This document shows, piece after piece, positions 1-9,190 of a DNA stretch of 64,000 bases. Source of the stretch: Solwaraspora sp. WMMD791. Lineage in GTDB: Bacteria > Actinomycetota > Actinomycetes > Mycobacteriales > Micromonosporaceae. The notes below the pieces were generated by a model. It searched no databases and had not been told where the DNA came from. It worked only from the letters and a program-made list of their open reading frames with translations. Where the stretch lies: positions 806,001 to 870,000 of the forward strand of contig NZ_CP120737.1 of NCBI RefSeq assembly GCF_029581195.1, read 5' to 3'. The first letter of the stretch is position 1, and each line of letters begins with the position of its first letter. The position numbers and the translations under genes are program-made.

Positions 1-420
1 GCCGTCTTCGTCGCCGCCGTCGGTGGCACCCGGGACCTGCTCACCGGACTGCATGACGCACTACGTCGTCCGCAGTTTCCGCTCTACCTCGGCCGACGAT
101 CCTGTCCACCGGTTTTGCCCGTCAGTCTCGGCGTGCATGACGGCATACCAGTCGATGTGCTGCGCCAACACCCCTGGGAGGCGTCTGCGTGGCACCGGCG
201 CACCAGTCGGTCAGCGACCGTCACCCTGGAAATCCTGCGGGACGCCGACACCGCCGACCCCTTCACCGAAACGATCCGTGACGAACCCGTCAGCTTCGAC
301 CCGACCCACCGTCAACACGGTTGGCGGCTGGTCGTCCGGGAACACGTCGATCTGCCCCACCCTGAAGCGCGGGCAGCACACATCCCCGCCCACGACCCGA
401 TGATCGTCACCGGAGGCTGA
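1..420 (+). CDS. cas5e: Cas5e (CasD), C-terminal part, type I-E Cascade
   Basis: The frame is open from the first base of the window, so only the C-terminal 139 residues are present. Near the start it reads FPLYLGRRSCPP, the conserved 'LGR(R/K)xCxP' element of the Cas5e C-terminal half, and it ends in IVTGG. In known type I-E systems Cas5e binds the 5' handle of the crRNA and caps the Cascade backbone. The stop at 418-420 lies one base before the cas6e start, so the two genes are co-transcribed. cas3, cse1, cse2 and cas7e should lie just upstream, outside the window. Confidence 0.9.
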   Translation, partial: AVFVAAVGGTRDLLTGLHDALRRPQFPLYLGRRSCPPVLPVSLGVHDGIPVDVLRQHPWEASAWHRRTSRSATVTLEILRDADTADPFTETIRDEPVSFDPTHRQHGWRLVVREHVDLPHPEARAAHIPAHDPMIVTGG

Positions 421-421
421 C

Positions 422-1102
422 GTGTACCTCACCCGCTTCCGCTTCAACAAGGCACGCAGGGACAGTCGGCGCCTCCTCGGCTCCCCACAGGTCATGCACG
501 CCGCCGTGATGTCAGGGTTCGCCACCGACAGCGACCACACACGCGACGGCCGCCGCACCCTGTGGCGGCTCGACACCAGCGACAACCAGCCGGTGCTCTA
601 CATCGTCAGCCCCGGCCGACCCGACCTCACCCACCTCGTCGAGCAGGCCGGCTGGCCGACCAGCGGGGAGAAGTGGCTGACCCGCCCGTACGACAGCTTC
701 CTCGACAGCCTCGCCGTCAGCCAACAGTGGGCGTTCCGGCTGACCGCCAACCCCGTCCGTGACGGCCGCCCCAAGGATCCGACCGCCGACACCCGCCGGT
801 ACGGCCACGTCACCGTCGCCCAGCAAACCAGATGGCTCGTCGATCGGGCCGAACGCCTCGGCTTCGACATCCTGCGAGGAGCCGACGACGAACTCAACCT
901 GATCCTGCACAGCCAGACAACCCAGAGCTTCGGCCGACGTGGGGGAGACCACCCTGTCGTCATCCGTACCGCGACCTTCGACGGCGTCCTTTCCGTCCGT
1001 GACCCGGACGCGCTACGCCGTGCACTCACCGCCGGCATCGGGCACGCCAAGGCGTACGGATGCGGGCTGATGACCCTCGCCCCGGCAACCGCCGCACGAT
1101 GA
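422..1102 (+). CDS. cas6e: Cas6e (CasE) pre-crRNA endoribonuclease
   Basis: A 226-residue protein, normal length for the family, with a GTG start immediately after cas5e. It begins MYLTRFRFN, typical of Cas6e. The segment SPQVMHAAVM contains the conserved early His-Ala pair (H26) used for cleavage in Cas6e, and the C-terminal YGCGLMTLAP matches the glycine-rich RNA-binding loop. It cuts the array transcript at the base of the repeat hairpin and stays bound to the 3' handle. The repeats at 2533 onward have the expected CCCCGC/GCGGGG hairpin. Its TGA overlaps the cas1 ATG (ATGA). Confidence 0.93.
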   Translation: MYLTRFRFNKARRDSRRLLGSPQVMHAAVMSGFATDSDHTRDGRRTLWRLDTSDNQPVLYIVSPGRPDLTHLVEQAGWPTSGEKWLTRPYDSFLDSLAVSQQWAFRLTANPVRDGRPKDPTADTRRYGHVTVAQQTRWLVDRAERLGFDILRGADDELNLILHSQTTQSFGRRGGDHPVVIRTATFDGVLSVRDPDALRRALTAGIGHAKAYGCGLMTLAPATAAR

Positions 1103-2095
1103 AGGTCCCCGGCGTACCGCCGCCCGAACTGCCCGACCTGGTGCGCGCTCAGGACCGGATCAGCTTCATCTACCACGACCGGTGCATCATCCACCGCGAC
1201 AGCAACGCAATCACCGCCACCGACGCGCAAGGGACCGTTCACATCCCGGCAGCCAGTCTCGGGGTGCTGCTGCTCGGACCCGGCACCACCGTTACCCACC
1301 AGGCGATGATGCTGCTCGCTGACAACGGCGCCACAGTCGTCTGGGTCGGTGAGCGCGGAGTCCGCTACTACGCCCACGGACGGTCCCTTGCCCGATCCAG
1401 CCGACTCCTCGTCGCCCAGGCCTCCGCGGTGTCCCACCGGGACCGGCGGCTTGCCGTCGCCCGCACGATGTACGACATGCGGTTTCCCGACGAGGACACC
1501 GGTCAACTGACCATGCAGCAACTGCGGGGCGGACACCGGTCAACTGACCATGCAGCAACTGCGGGGCAGGGAAGGAGCGCGGGTCAGACGCACTTACCGG
1601 GAGCATGCCCGCCGTACGAAAGTGACGTGGACCCACCGGGACTACGACCCGGAGAACTTCGCCGGCTCCGATCCGATCAACCAGGCACTATCGGCGGCAC
1701 ACGTCTGCCTGTACGGCATCGTCCACGCCGTCATCGTCGCGCTCGGTGCGGCACCGGGCCTGGGGTTCATCCACACAGGTCACGAGCGTTCGTTCGTGTA
1801 CGACATCGCCGACCTGTACAAGGCTGAGATCAGCATCCCGGTTGCCTTCGACGTCGTCGCGCGAGGATCGGCGGACGTCCCGGCGGACACACGCCGCGCC
1901 GTCCGCGACCGGCTGTTTGAGCTGAATCTCCTTGATCGGTGCGCGGCCGACATCCGTCGACTGCTCCTGCCCGACTCCGCAGGTCAGCAGGAGGGTCACG
2001 CGTTCAGCGAGGACGTCGTCAACCTGTGGGACGAGTCCGGCGCGGAGATGCCCAGTGGTATCAACTACGCCGACGAGTATGAGGTCGACTTCTGA
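1099..2095 (+). pseudogene. cas1: cas1 (type I-E integrase), split by a 37-bp tandem duplication
   Basis: Translation from ATG 1099 gives a normal Cas1e N-terminal domain (RISFIYHDRCIIHR, LLLGPGTTVTHQA, VVWVGERGVRYY) as far as LTMQQLRG near 1530. A second copy of the preceding 37 bp then shifts the frame by +1. The rest of Cas1 continues in another frame from 1550 to 2095: MQQLRGREGARVRRTY, DPINQALSAA, FIHTGHERSFVYDIADLYK. This part contains the Glu, His and Asp residues that bind the catalytic metal in Cas1. Removing one repeat copy would restore a protein of about 319 residues, the usual size. As written, the N-terminal fragment runs out of frame to 1827. An in-frame ATG at 1550 could allow separate translation of the catalytic domain, but no good ribosome binding site precedes it. 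Spacer acquisition is therefore probably impaired, unless this is a sequencing artefact or a reversible state. Confidence 0.88.
1494..1567 (+). repeat. Perfect 37-bp tandem duplication inside cas1
   Basis: Bases 1494-1530 and 1531-1567 are identical and directly adjacent (each begins GGACACCGG and ends ACTGCGGGGC). Because 37 is not a multiple of three, the second copy shifts the cas1 frame. Both copies encode LTMQQLRG in their proper frames, so each half of the broken gene keeps this segment. Confidence 0.97.
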
Positions 2096-2493
2096 TGGTC
2101 GTCATCGTGCTGACCGCCTGCCCTGCCGGCCTGCGAGGACACCTCACCCAATGGCTGCTGGAGATCGCCGCTGGCGTGTACGTCGGGCACGTAACCTCGC
2201 GGGTTCGTGACCGGCTTTGGGCTCGGGTGACCGAACTCGCCGGACCCGGCCGGGCACTCATGGTGTACCAGGTTCGCGGAGAGCAGCGGCTCTCGTTCAA
2301 GGTGCATGACCATCACTGGCATCCGGTCGACTTCGACGGCATCATGCTCATCCGACGACCAGCGGATCCCGCCGCTCTGGCCGTCGCCCCGCCCTCCGGG
2401 TGGAGCAAAGCGTCCAAGCGGCGACGATTCGCTCGACGCGTTCCCACCCCCAAGTCAGGGATCGACCAGTCGGAGCGAAACCAAAGTGAATGA
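2095..2493 (+). CDS. cas2: Cas2e, spacer-acquisition partner of Cas1
   Basis: A 132-residue Cas2e. MVVIVLTACPAGLRGHLTQWLLEIAAGVYVG matches the family start VVxxxxxVPxxLRGxLxRWLxEVxxGVFVG, followed by the RVRDRLW helix and a QGF-like segment (QRLSFKVHDHHWHPVDFDGI). The ATG overlaps the cas1 stop (ATGA). Compared with the roughly 95-residue E. coli protein it has a basic C-terminal tail of about 37 residues (SKASKRRRFARRV). The end of the gene is only 39 bp from the first CRISPR repeat, so the 3' coding region probably overlaps the array leader. Its function depends on Cas1, which is broken here. Confidence 0.9.
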   Translation: MVVIVLTACPAGLRGHLTQWLLEIAAGVYVGHVTSRVRDRLWARVTELAGPGRALMVYQVRGEQRLSFKVHDHHWHPVDFDGIMLIRRPADPAALAVAPPSGWSKASKRRRFARRVPTPKSGIDQSERNQSE

Positions 2494-2532
2494 AAACGGC
2501 TGCTGCGTCGCTGAACCTGCAGGTCAACAAGT
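2494..2532 (+). promoter_or_regulatory. CRISPR leader-proximal segment
   Basis: This short stretch joins the cas2 stop to the first repeat and is less GC-rich than its surroundings (AGTGAATGAAAACGGCTG runs into it). It sits on the side of the array with perfect repeats, while degenerate repeats lie at the far end, which is how leaders are normally placed. A full leader would have to extend back into the end of cas2. No promoter is assigned. Confidence 0.45.
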
Positions 2533-3713
2533 CTGCTCCCCGCGCACGCGGGGATGGTCCCGCGCCGGCCGTCGCCTGCCTCACCCTGGCCTCCTGCTCC
2601 CCGCGCACGCGGGGATGGTCCCAGCATCGCCACGCGGATCGTGCGCCGCGACGACTGCTCCCCGCGCACGCGGGGATGGTCCCAGCGGTGCGGGTGCCCG
2701 TCGCACCAGCGGACACTGCTCCCCGCGCACGCGGGGATGGTCCCCAGTCTCCTGCGGGTCGCGCGCCATCGTGGACCTGCTCCCCGCGCACGCGGGGATG
2801 GTCCCTGCAACCGGGGCCGGTCGTCGCCGGCTTTCTTCTGCTCCCCGCGCACGCGGGGATGGTCCCCGGGCGTTGCGGTAGCCGCAGGTGGGTGCCGACT
2901 GCTCCCCGCGCACGCGGGGATGGTCCCGCCGACGACCACCCGCAGCGGCGTGCCCGCAGCTGCTCCCCGCGCACGCGGGGATGGTCCCTCCAGCCCTGTC
3001 GCGGTCGCCCCGAACAGCGGCTGCTCCCCGCGCACGCGGGGATGGTCCCAGGGGCCGCGACCCGGCCCCCGATGGACCTGCCTGCTCCCCGCGCACGCGG
3101 GGATGGTCCCCGCTCCACCAGCAGCGCGGCGATCAGCTCGTCCTGCTCCCCGCGCACGCGGGGATGGTCCCGCCGCCGCCACCCCGGTGGCGACGGGCAG
3201 CTGCTCCCCGCGCACGCGGGGATGGTCCCTGCTGCACTACGCCGACCTGGCCATGTACGACCTGCTCCCCGCGCACGCGGGGATGGTCCCGAGCAGCCCC
3301 GGCCGGGATGGGGACCGGCCGGCTGCTCCCCGCGCACGCGGGGATGGTCCTAGAAAGGCACCACCATGACTGATCCGATCACCCTGCTCCCCGCGCACGC
3401 GGGGATGGTCCCGCGGTGACCGGCGGTGGTGGCTGATCGGGTGACTGCTCCCCGCGCACGCGGGAATGGTCCCTGGTCCGATGATTTGCGCAGCACCGCT
3501 GCGGGCTGCTCCCCGCGCACGCGGGGATGGTCCCCATTCCATCCGGGGTTGGCCTTTGCCGTCGCGCTGCTCCCCGCGCACGCGGGGATGGTCCTGGGTA
3601 GAACTCGGTGGCGAAAGCGTCCGCTTACTCCCCACGCACGCGGGGATAGCCCCACCAACGGGACGAGGGCTTCGATCAGCTCGACTGCTCCCCGCATACG
3701 CGGCGATGCGCTT
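2533..3713 (+). CRISPR. Type I-E CRISPR array, 20 repeats, 19 spacers
   Basis: The 29-bp repeat begins CTGCTCCCC, contains the stem CCCCGC/GCGGGG and ends GATGGTCCC; the predicted 5' crRNA handle is ATGGTCCC. Repeats start at 2533, 2594, 2655, 2716, 2777, 2838, 2899, 2960, 3021, 3082, 3143, 3201, 3262, 3323, 3384, 3445, 3506, 3567, 3625 and 3685. Spacers are 32 bp, except 29 bp at 3172-3200 and 3596-3624 and 31 bp at 3654-3684. Repeats 14 and 18 end in T, repeat 16 has one G-to-A change, and the last two are clearly degenerate, marking the old (trailer) end. All spacers look different from each other. The long open frames crossing this region on both strands only read the repeats. Confidence 0.98.
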
Positions 3714-3797
3714 CCTGCACTGCTGTCTGTTGCATGGCTGCAGGCCGGTTGGCAGTCAGGCGGGCAGCTCGAGTCCGGTTGTTCGAGAGTAGCAGAG

Positions 3798-4787
3798 TTA
3801 CGCAAAGTGTGTGAGTCGGCTTCTGGCCGGTGGCCGGCCGATTCCGGCGAGCAGGTCGACGGTGGTGTGTGCGCGTACGTCGGGGTCGGTGCCGCCGGTG
3901 TGGGCGGCGACGACCGTACGGACGTGGTGTTCGGCGACGTCGGCGAGGCCGTCGTAGACGGCGGTGAAGACCTCCCGGGCGGTGTCGCGCAGCCAGCCCG
4001 CCGGTAGCAGCTGGATCGGCAGTTGCGGGTCGAGGGTGGGGAATCGGCGGTAGGTGTCCATCACTTCGGTGCGGGCCTGTACGGCGTGTGGGCCGTCGAG
4101 TCGGCCGGCGCTGATCCGGGGTAGCAGCGGCCGCCAGCGGTGCAGGAAGGCCTCGTACTGCTGGTGGATTTCGGCGATGTCCCAGGCGTCGATGGGTTTG
4201 CGGCCGGTGACGGCGTCGAGGTCGACGGCCCGGCCGCGGATGACGGTGACGGTGCCGGGGTCGAGCTGGGCCAGGTGGGCGCTGACCAGGTGGGTCGGCG
4301 GGTGCGGGGAGATCCACAGTCCGTCGTACAGCGGGGCGTAGCCGAGCCAGCGGAGTTGGCCGCGCAGTGCGCGGCGCTGGGTGCTCTGCTCCTGGGGCAG
4401 GGAGAAGGCGACAAGTGTCCAGTGTCCGTCCCACGCCGGTGGGCTGGTGGTGGAGGCGATGATCCAGCTGCCGCCGACGGAGAGGTTGGTGGCGGCGCGT
4501 TCGCTGAGCTGGTAGGAGCTGTGCCGGCCGTGGCGGCTGCCGTCGAGGATGCCGCGTCGGGCGAGGCGGCTGATCGCGGTCCGGGCGCCGGTGGCGGTGA
4601 CGCCGCTCTCGGTGAGCAGGGCGACGATCGCGGCGGACGGTAGCGCGGCCCGGGTGCGCAGGGTGTAGTCGGCGAGCAGGGTGACGGCGAGGCCCTGGGG
4701 GGAGTTGCCGGCCTGGCGGCGGGGCAGCCGTACGGAGTCGTCGTGGTCGTCGGGGTAGATCTCCTCGATGGTGAACGGTCGCTTCAC
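3798..4787 (-). CDS. PaaX-like transcriptional regulator
   Basis: About 329 residues from a GTG at 4787, which has GGAG at a suitable distance upstream. An in-frame ATG at 4856 would add 23 unconserved residues. An N-terminal winged-helix region (LAVTLLADYTLRTRAALPSAAIVALL, GARTAISRLARRGIL) is followed by the long PaaX-type region (SWIIASTT, WTLVAFSLP, RRALRGQLRWLGYAPLYDGLWISP). The family includes the phenylacetyl-CoA-responsive repressor of phenylacetate catabolism. No paa genes are nearby, so the ligand and target are unknown. It is divergent from the esterase gene and could control it. Confidence 0.85.
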   Translation of the reverse strand: MKRPFTIEEIYPDDHDDSVRLPRRQAGNSPQGLAVTLLADYTLRTRAALPSAAIVALLTESGVTATGARTAISRLARRGILDGSRHGRHSSYQLSERAATNLSVGGSWIIASTTSPPAWDGHWTLVAFSLPQEQSTQRRALRGQLRWLGYAPLYDGLWISPHPPTHLVSAHLAQLDPGTVTVIRGRAVDLDAVTGRKPIDAWDIAEIHQQYEAFLHRWRPLLPRISAGRLDGPHAVQARTEVMDTYRRFPTLDPQLPIQLLPAGWLRDTAREVFTAVYDGLADVAEHHVRTVVAAHTGGTDPDVRAHTTVDLLAGIGRPPARSRLTHFA

Positions 4788-4859
4788 GGTCGCTCCGGGG
4801 CTCGTCTCGGCGGTGGCGTACCGCGACTGTAGACGGCGCTGATCATCGAGTTGCATCGA

Positions 4860-4888
4860 TTGACACTTGTGCGTCCGAGGAGAACACT
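4860..4888 (+). promoter_or_regulatory. Candidate promoter for the esterase gene
   Basis: TTGACA at 4860-4865 is followed after 17 bp by AACACT at 4883-4888. It lies in the divergent gap between the PaaX-like gene and the esterase, about 60 bp before the esterase start. The -35 element is a perfect consensus, the -10 is weak. Confidence 0.35.
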
Positions 4889-4949
4889 AAGTGCCACACG
4901 TTGCCGTGCAGGGTCGGGCAGGGCGCGCCGTACCTATCGAGGAGGGTGT

Positions 4950-6350
4950 ATGAGAATCGTTCGAAGACTGCTGCTCGGCCTGGCCGCGTCGGTGGTGGCC
5001 GCCGGCCTGGTCGTGCCGGCGTTGACCCCGGCGCACGCGGCCTCACTGGTCGAGGTGACGAACTTCGGGAACAACCCGGGTGGCATGCGGATGCACGTGT
5101 ACGTGCCGGACAACCGTCCGGCCAACCCGGCCATCGTCGTGGCGATGCACGGCTGCGGCGGCAGCGGTCCCGGCTTCTACTCCGGCAGCGAGTTCGCCTC
5201 GCTGGCCGACCGGTACGGCTACATCGTGATCTACCCGAGTGCGATGCAGCAGGCCGGCTTCGGCAACTGCTTCGACGTCTGGTCGGACGCGGCCAAGCGG
5301 CGCGGCGGTGGCAGCGACCCGGTGTCGATCGTGTCGATGATCAACTACGTGCAGCAGCAGTACCGGGGCGACCCCAACCGGGTGTACGCCACCGGCAGCT
5401 CGTCCGGCGGCATGATGACCAACCACATGCTCGCCGTCTACCCGGACGTGTTCAAGGCCGGGGCGGCGTTCATGGGTGTGCCGTACAACTGTTTCGCCAA
5501 CGCCGCCGACTACCCGCCGGGCAGCAGCCAGTGCACCGGCGGCAACATGAACCGGACCCCGCAGCAGTGGGGTGACGCGGTCCGCCAGCAGGCGTACCCG
5601 GGCTACACCGGACCTCGGCCCCGGGTGCAGTTGTGGCACGGCACCAACGACACCCTGGTGCCGTTCAGCCTGCTTCAGGAGTCGGTCGAGCAGTGGACCA
5701 ACGTGTTCGGGCTCAGCCAGACGCCGACGTCGACGGACACCCCGCAGCCGAACTGGAACCGCCGTCGCTTCGCCGACAGCAGCGGCACCGTCCAGGTGGA
5801 GGCGTACAGCATCCAGGGTGCCGGGCACAGCCTGCCCAGCTCCGGGATGGCCGCCGCCGCGATCACCTTCTTCGGCCTGACCAACCCGTCGCCGACGACC
5901 GCCCCGCCGACGACCGCACCGCCCACCACCGCACCACCCACGACGGCCCCGCCGACGACGGCGCCGCCGACGACGGCGCCGCCGACCACCGCACCGCCCA
6001 CCACCGCACCCCCGACGACCCCGCCGCCGACCGGCGCCTGCCGGGTCACCGTAACCCTGAACGCCTGGAACACCGGCCTGACCGCGAACTACCGGATCAC
6101 CAACACCGGTACGTCGCCGGTGAACGGCTGGTCCCTGGTGTTCACCCTGCCGGGTGGGCAGAACATCACCTCGGGCTGGAACGCGACCTACTCACCGTCC
6201 TCCGGGCAGGTCACCGCCCGCAACATGTCCTACAACGCCAGTATCCCGGTCAACGGATCGGTGGACATCGGTTTCCAGGCCACCCACACCGGTAACACGG
6301 CCCGGCCGACCTCGTTCGCCCTCAATGGAGCATCCTGCACCGTCGCCTGA
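4950..6350 (+). CDS. Secreted PHB-depolymerase/acetylxylan-type esterase with CBM2-like module
   Basis: The ATG at 4950 follows a strong GGAGG site and gives 466 residues. Residues 1-31 are a Sec signal peptide ending AHA-A. Residues 32-310 form an alpha/beta-hydrolase of the PHB depolymerase/feruloyl-acetylxylan esterase type: oxyanion region AMHGCGGSG, nucleophile motif GSSSG (S151), probable D234 (GTNDTLVP) and H293 (GAGHSLP). Eight TTAPP repeats make a linker, and residues 362-466 (CRVTVTLNAWNTGLTANYRITNTG) look like a family 2 carbohydrate-binding module. A cellulose- or xylan-bound module argues for plant-polysaccharide deacetylation rather than polyester degradation. The long Thr/Pro repeat is prone to length variation. 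Confidence 0.88.
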   Translation: MRIVRRLLLGLAASVVAAGLVVPALTPAHAASLVEVTNFGNNPGGMRMHVYVPDNRPANPAIVVAMHGCGGSGPGFYSGSEFASLADRYGYIVIYPSAMQQAGFGNCFDVWSDAAKRRGGGSDPVSIVSMINYVQQQYRGDPNRVYATGSSSGGMMTNHMLAVYPDVFKAGAAFMGVPYNCFANAADYPPGSSQCTGGNMNRTPQQWGDAVRQQAYPGYTGPRPRVQLWHGTNDTLVPFSLLQESVEQWTNVFGLSQTPTSTDTPQPNWNRRRFADSSGTVQVEAYSIQGAGHSLPSSGMAAAAITFFGLTNPSPTTAPPTTAPPTTAPPTTAPPTTAPPTTAPPTTAPPTTAPPTTPPPTGACRVTVTLNAWNTGLTANYRITNTGTSPVNGWSLVFTLPGGQNITSGWNATYSPSSGQVTARNMSYNASIPVNGSVDIGFQATHTGNTARPTSFALNGASCTVA

Positions 6351-6405
6351 GCGACCACCGTCGTCGGGCCGGTCGACCACCCGGCCCGGCGATGCGACGG
6401 CGACG

Positions 6406-6446
6406 CGCCGGGAACGGCAGGTTGGGCGTACCTGCCGTTCCCGGCG
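6406..6446. terminator. Bidirectional hairpin between esterase and gdhA
   Basis: A perfect 17-bp inverted repeat (arm CGCCGGGAACGGCAGGT, 7-base loop) lies between two convergent genes. There is no long T tract, as is usual for actinomycete terminators; it could serve both strands. Confidence 0.8.
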
Positions 6447-6509
6447 GCCGCGTCGGATCCGGCGTCTCACGTTGGCCGTGTCGGCTCCGGCCTCCCCTCC
6501 CCGCCGCTG

Positions 6510-7925
<1,416 letters not shown>

Positions 7926-8000
7926 TCAGCGGTGACCCGGTGTGACGGTCGGCATACCTGGTGGCGGTTCTGACGGCGGTGACGGGGGCGGTTCTGATGG

Positions 8001-8077
8001 CGGTGACCGGGCGGTTCAGCCGGCGGTGACCGGGCGGTTCAGCCGGCGGTGACCGGGCGGTTCAGCCGGCGGTGACC
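8001..8077. repeat. 23-bp tandem repeat, 3.3 copies, overlapping a stop codon
   Basis: The unit CGGTGACCGGGCGGTTCAGC plus CGG is repeated at 8001, 8024 and 8047, with a partial fourth copy to 8077. A degenerate copy lies just upstream. The stop codon of the minus-strand membrane-protein gene is inside the repeat. Confidence 0.9.
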
Positions 8078-8733
8078 AGCGGGGCCGGTGCCGGGTCGCG
8101 GACCGCCCAGCGGCGGGCCAGCACGGTGGCACCGACGATGGCGCCGACGACGAGCGCGATCTCGAAGGCGACGACAGTGGGTACGGTGCTGAAGCCGGTC
8201 GCCCAGGCGTAGGCGATCGTGACCGGGGTGACGACGATGCCGGCGGTCGGCATGAGCAGCAGCATCCTGGTGGCGGTGGCGCGTATCCGGGGCAGGTCGC
8301 GCAGCCGGGTGCGCACAGCGACGACCGCGCCGGCGACCAGTAGCGCGGCCGGGATCCCGTAGTAGACGGCGACCGCCAGCAGCAGCGGCACCCGGAAGCT
8401 GCGGGGCAGGTCCACCAGGTGCACCACCACCGGGTAGATCACCATCATGGCCAGGTAGCCGACGACGGTGCCGGCCACCGCGCCGGCGAGGGCGGTCCGC
8501 ACGACGCGACCGTACTCGGCCGGGACGCGGGCGACGCCGGCTTCGTCGGCCAGGCGGCGGGCGAGTCCGGGTACGTCGTCGCCGAGCAGCTGTGCCGGGG
8601 TGACGCCGTCGGCTACTGCGGCCTCCAGTTCGCTGCGCAGGTCGGCGGCGAGGGCCGCACGGTCGGCGTGGGTGACGCCGTAGGCCCGCCAGGCGGCGTC
8701 GGCGGTGGCGACGGCGTCGTCGATGGTGTCCAC
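8062..8733 (-). CDS. Membrane protein partner of PadR regulator
   Basis: 223 residues from a GTG at 8733 with GAGGAG upstream. The start overlaps the end of the PadR gene, so translation is coupled. The N-terminal third is soluble and acidic (DTIDDAVATADAAWRAYG, LRSELEAAVADGVTPAQLLGDDV). About four to five hydrophobic segments follow (AGTVVGYLAMMVIYPVVVHL, VPLLLAVAVYYGIPAALLVAGAVVAV, and two near the end). This resembles small 'PadR-linked' membrane proteins of actinomycetes. No enzymatic motif is seen and the function is unknown. Longer upstream frames only read the PadR gene in another phase. Confidence 0.75.
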   Translation of the reverse strand: MDTIDDAVATADAAWRAYGVTHADRAALAADLRSELEAAVADGVTPAQLLGDDVPGLARRLADEAGVARVPAEYGRVVRTALAGAVAGTVVGYLAMMVIYPVVVHLVDLPRSFRVPLLLAVAVYYGIPAALLVAGAVVAVRTRLRDLPRIRATATRMLLLMPTAGIVVTPVTIAYAWATGFSTVPTVVAFEIALVVGAIVGATVLARRWAVRDPAPAPLVTAG

Positions 8734-8735
8734 TG

Positions 8736-9113
8736 TCAGCTCCTCGGGTTGTCGCCGACGGCGTCGGTCAGGGTGGCGTCGACGATGCCGACGAAGGTGG
8801 CCCACTGCTGCCGCCAGCTGCGCAGCCGTGCGTGGCCGGCGGCGGTGAGCGCGTAGACCTTGCGGTCGGGGCCGGCTGGGCTGGGCTGGGTCTCGTTGGC
8901 GACCAGGCCGAGGCGGCGCATCCGGGTCATCAGCGGGTAGATGGTGCCGTAGCCGACGCCGGTGAATCCGGCGGCTTCGATCCGGCGGACGAGTTCGTAG
9001 CCGTGCGCCGACTCCTTCGCCAGCAGGGCGAGCAGACACATGTCAAGCGCGCCGCGCAGCAGTTGGGTCTGACGTTCGCTGTCTGCGGGCTCGTCCACCT
9101 CGGCCGCTATCAT
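8736..9113 (-). CDS. PadR-family transcriptional regulator
   Basis: About 125 residues from ATG 9113 (a second ATG at 9122 lies inside the palindrome). The winged-helix PadR core is clear: LLRGALDMCLLALLAKESAHGYELVRRIEAAGF, VGYGTIYPLMTRMRRLGLV and KVYALTAAGHARL. The preceding 32-bp palindrome (9115-9146) overlaps the promoter and is the obvious autoregulatory operator. PadR proteins usually repress a neighbouring transporter or membrane protein, here the co-transcribed membrane gene. The upstream P450/RiPP pair may also belong to the same regulon, but that is speculation. Confidence 0.9.
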   Translation of the reverse strand: MIAAEVDEPADSERQTQLLRGALDMCLLALLAKESAHGYELVRRIEAAGFTGVGYGTIYPLMTRMRRLGLVANETQPSPAGPDRKVYALTAAGHARLRSWRQQWATFVGIVDATLTDAVGDNPRS

Positions 9114-9114
9114 G

Positions 9115-9146
9115 CGTCGCATAATAGGCAGACCTATTATGCGACG
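9115..9146. promoter_or_regulatory. 32-bp palindromic operator/promoter of padR
   Basis: Perfect 14-bp arms (CGTCGCATAATAGG / CCTATTATGCGACG) flank a 4-base centre. Each arm contains TATTAT, a good -10 element. On the minus strand TATTAT (9126-9121) lies 7 bases before ATG 9113, which fits a leaderless transcript starting at or next to the ATG. A PadR dimer bound here would cover the promoter. Confidence 0.8.
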
Positions 9147-9190
9147 TCAAATAGTTGCGGCCGTCGTGCGGCCGGGACTGTCGGTACCGC

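Noticed and set aside
1060-1827. 255-residue protein read straight through the cas1 N-terminus
   Set aside because: After 1530 the sequence is an out-of-frame reading caused by the 37-bp duplication; the real continuation is in the frame ending at 2095.
2306-3373. Long open frames on both strands across the CRISPR array (repeating PRARGDGP or SPRTRGW)
   Set aside because: They only translate the 29-bp repeats; with 61-bp periodicity the repeats stay open in several frames. No ribosome binding sites or domains.
5893-6030. Microsatellite-like repeat as an independent element
   Set aside because: It is the in-frame TTAPP linker of the esterase and needs no other explanation.
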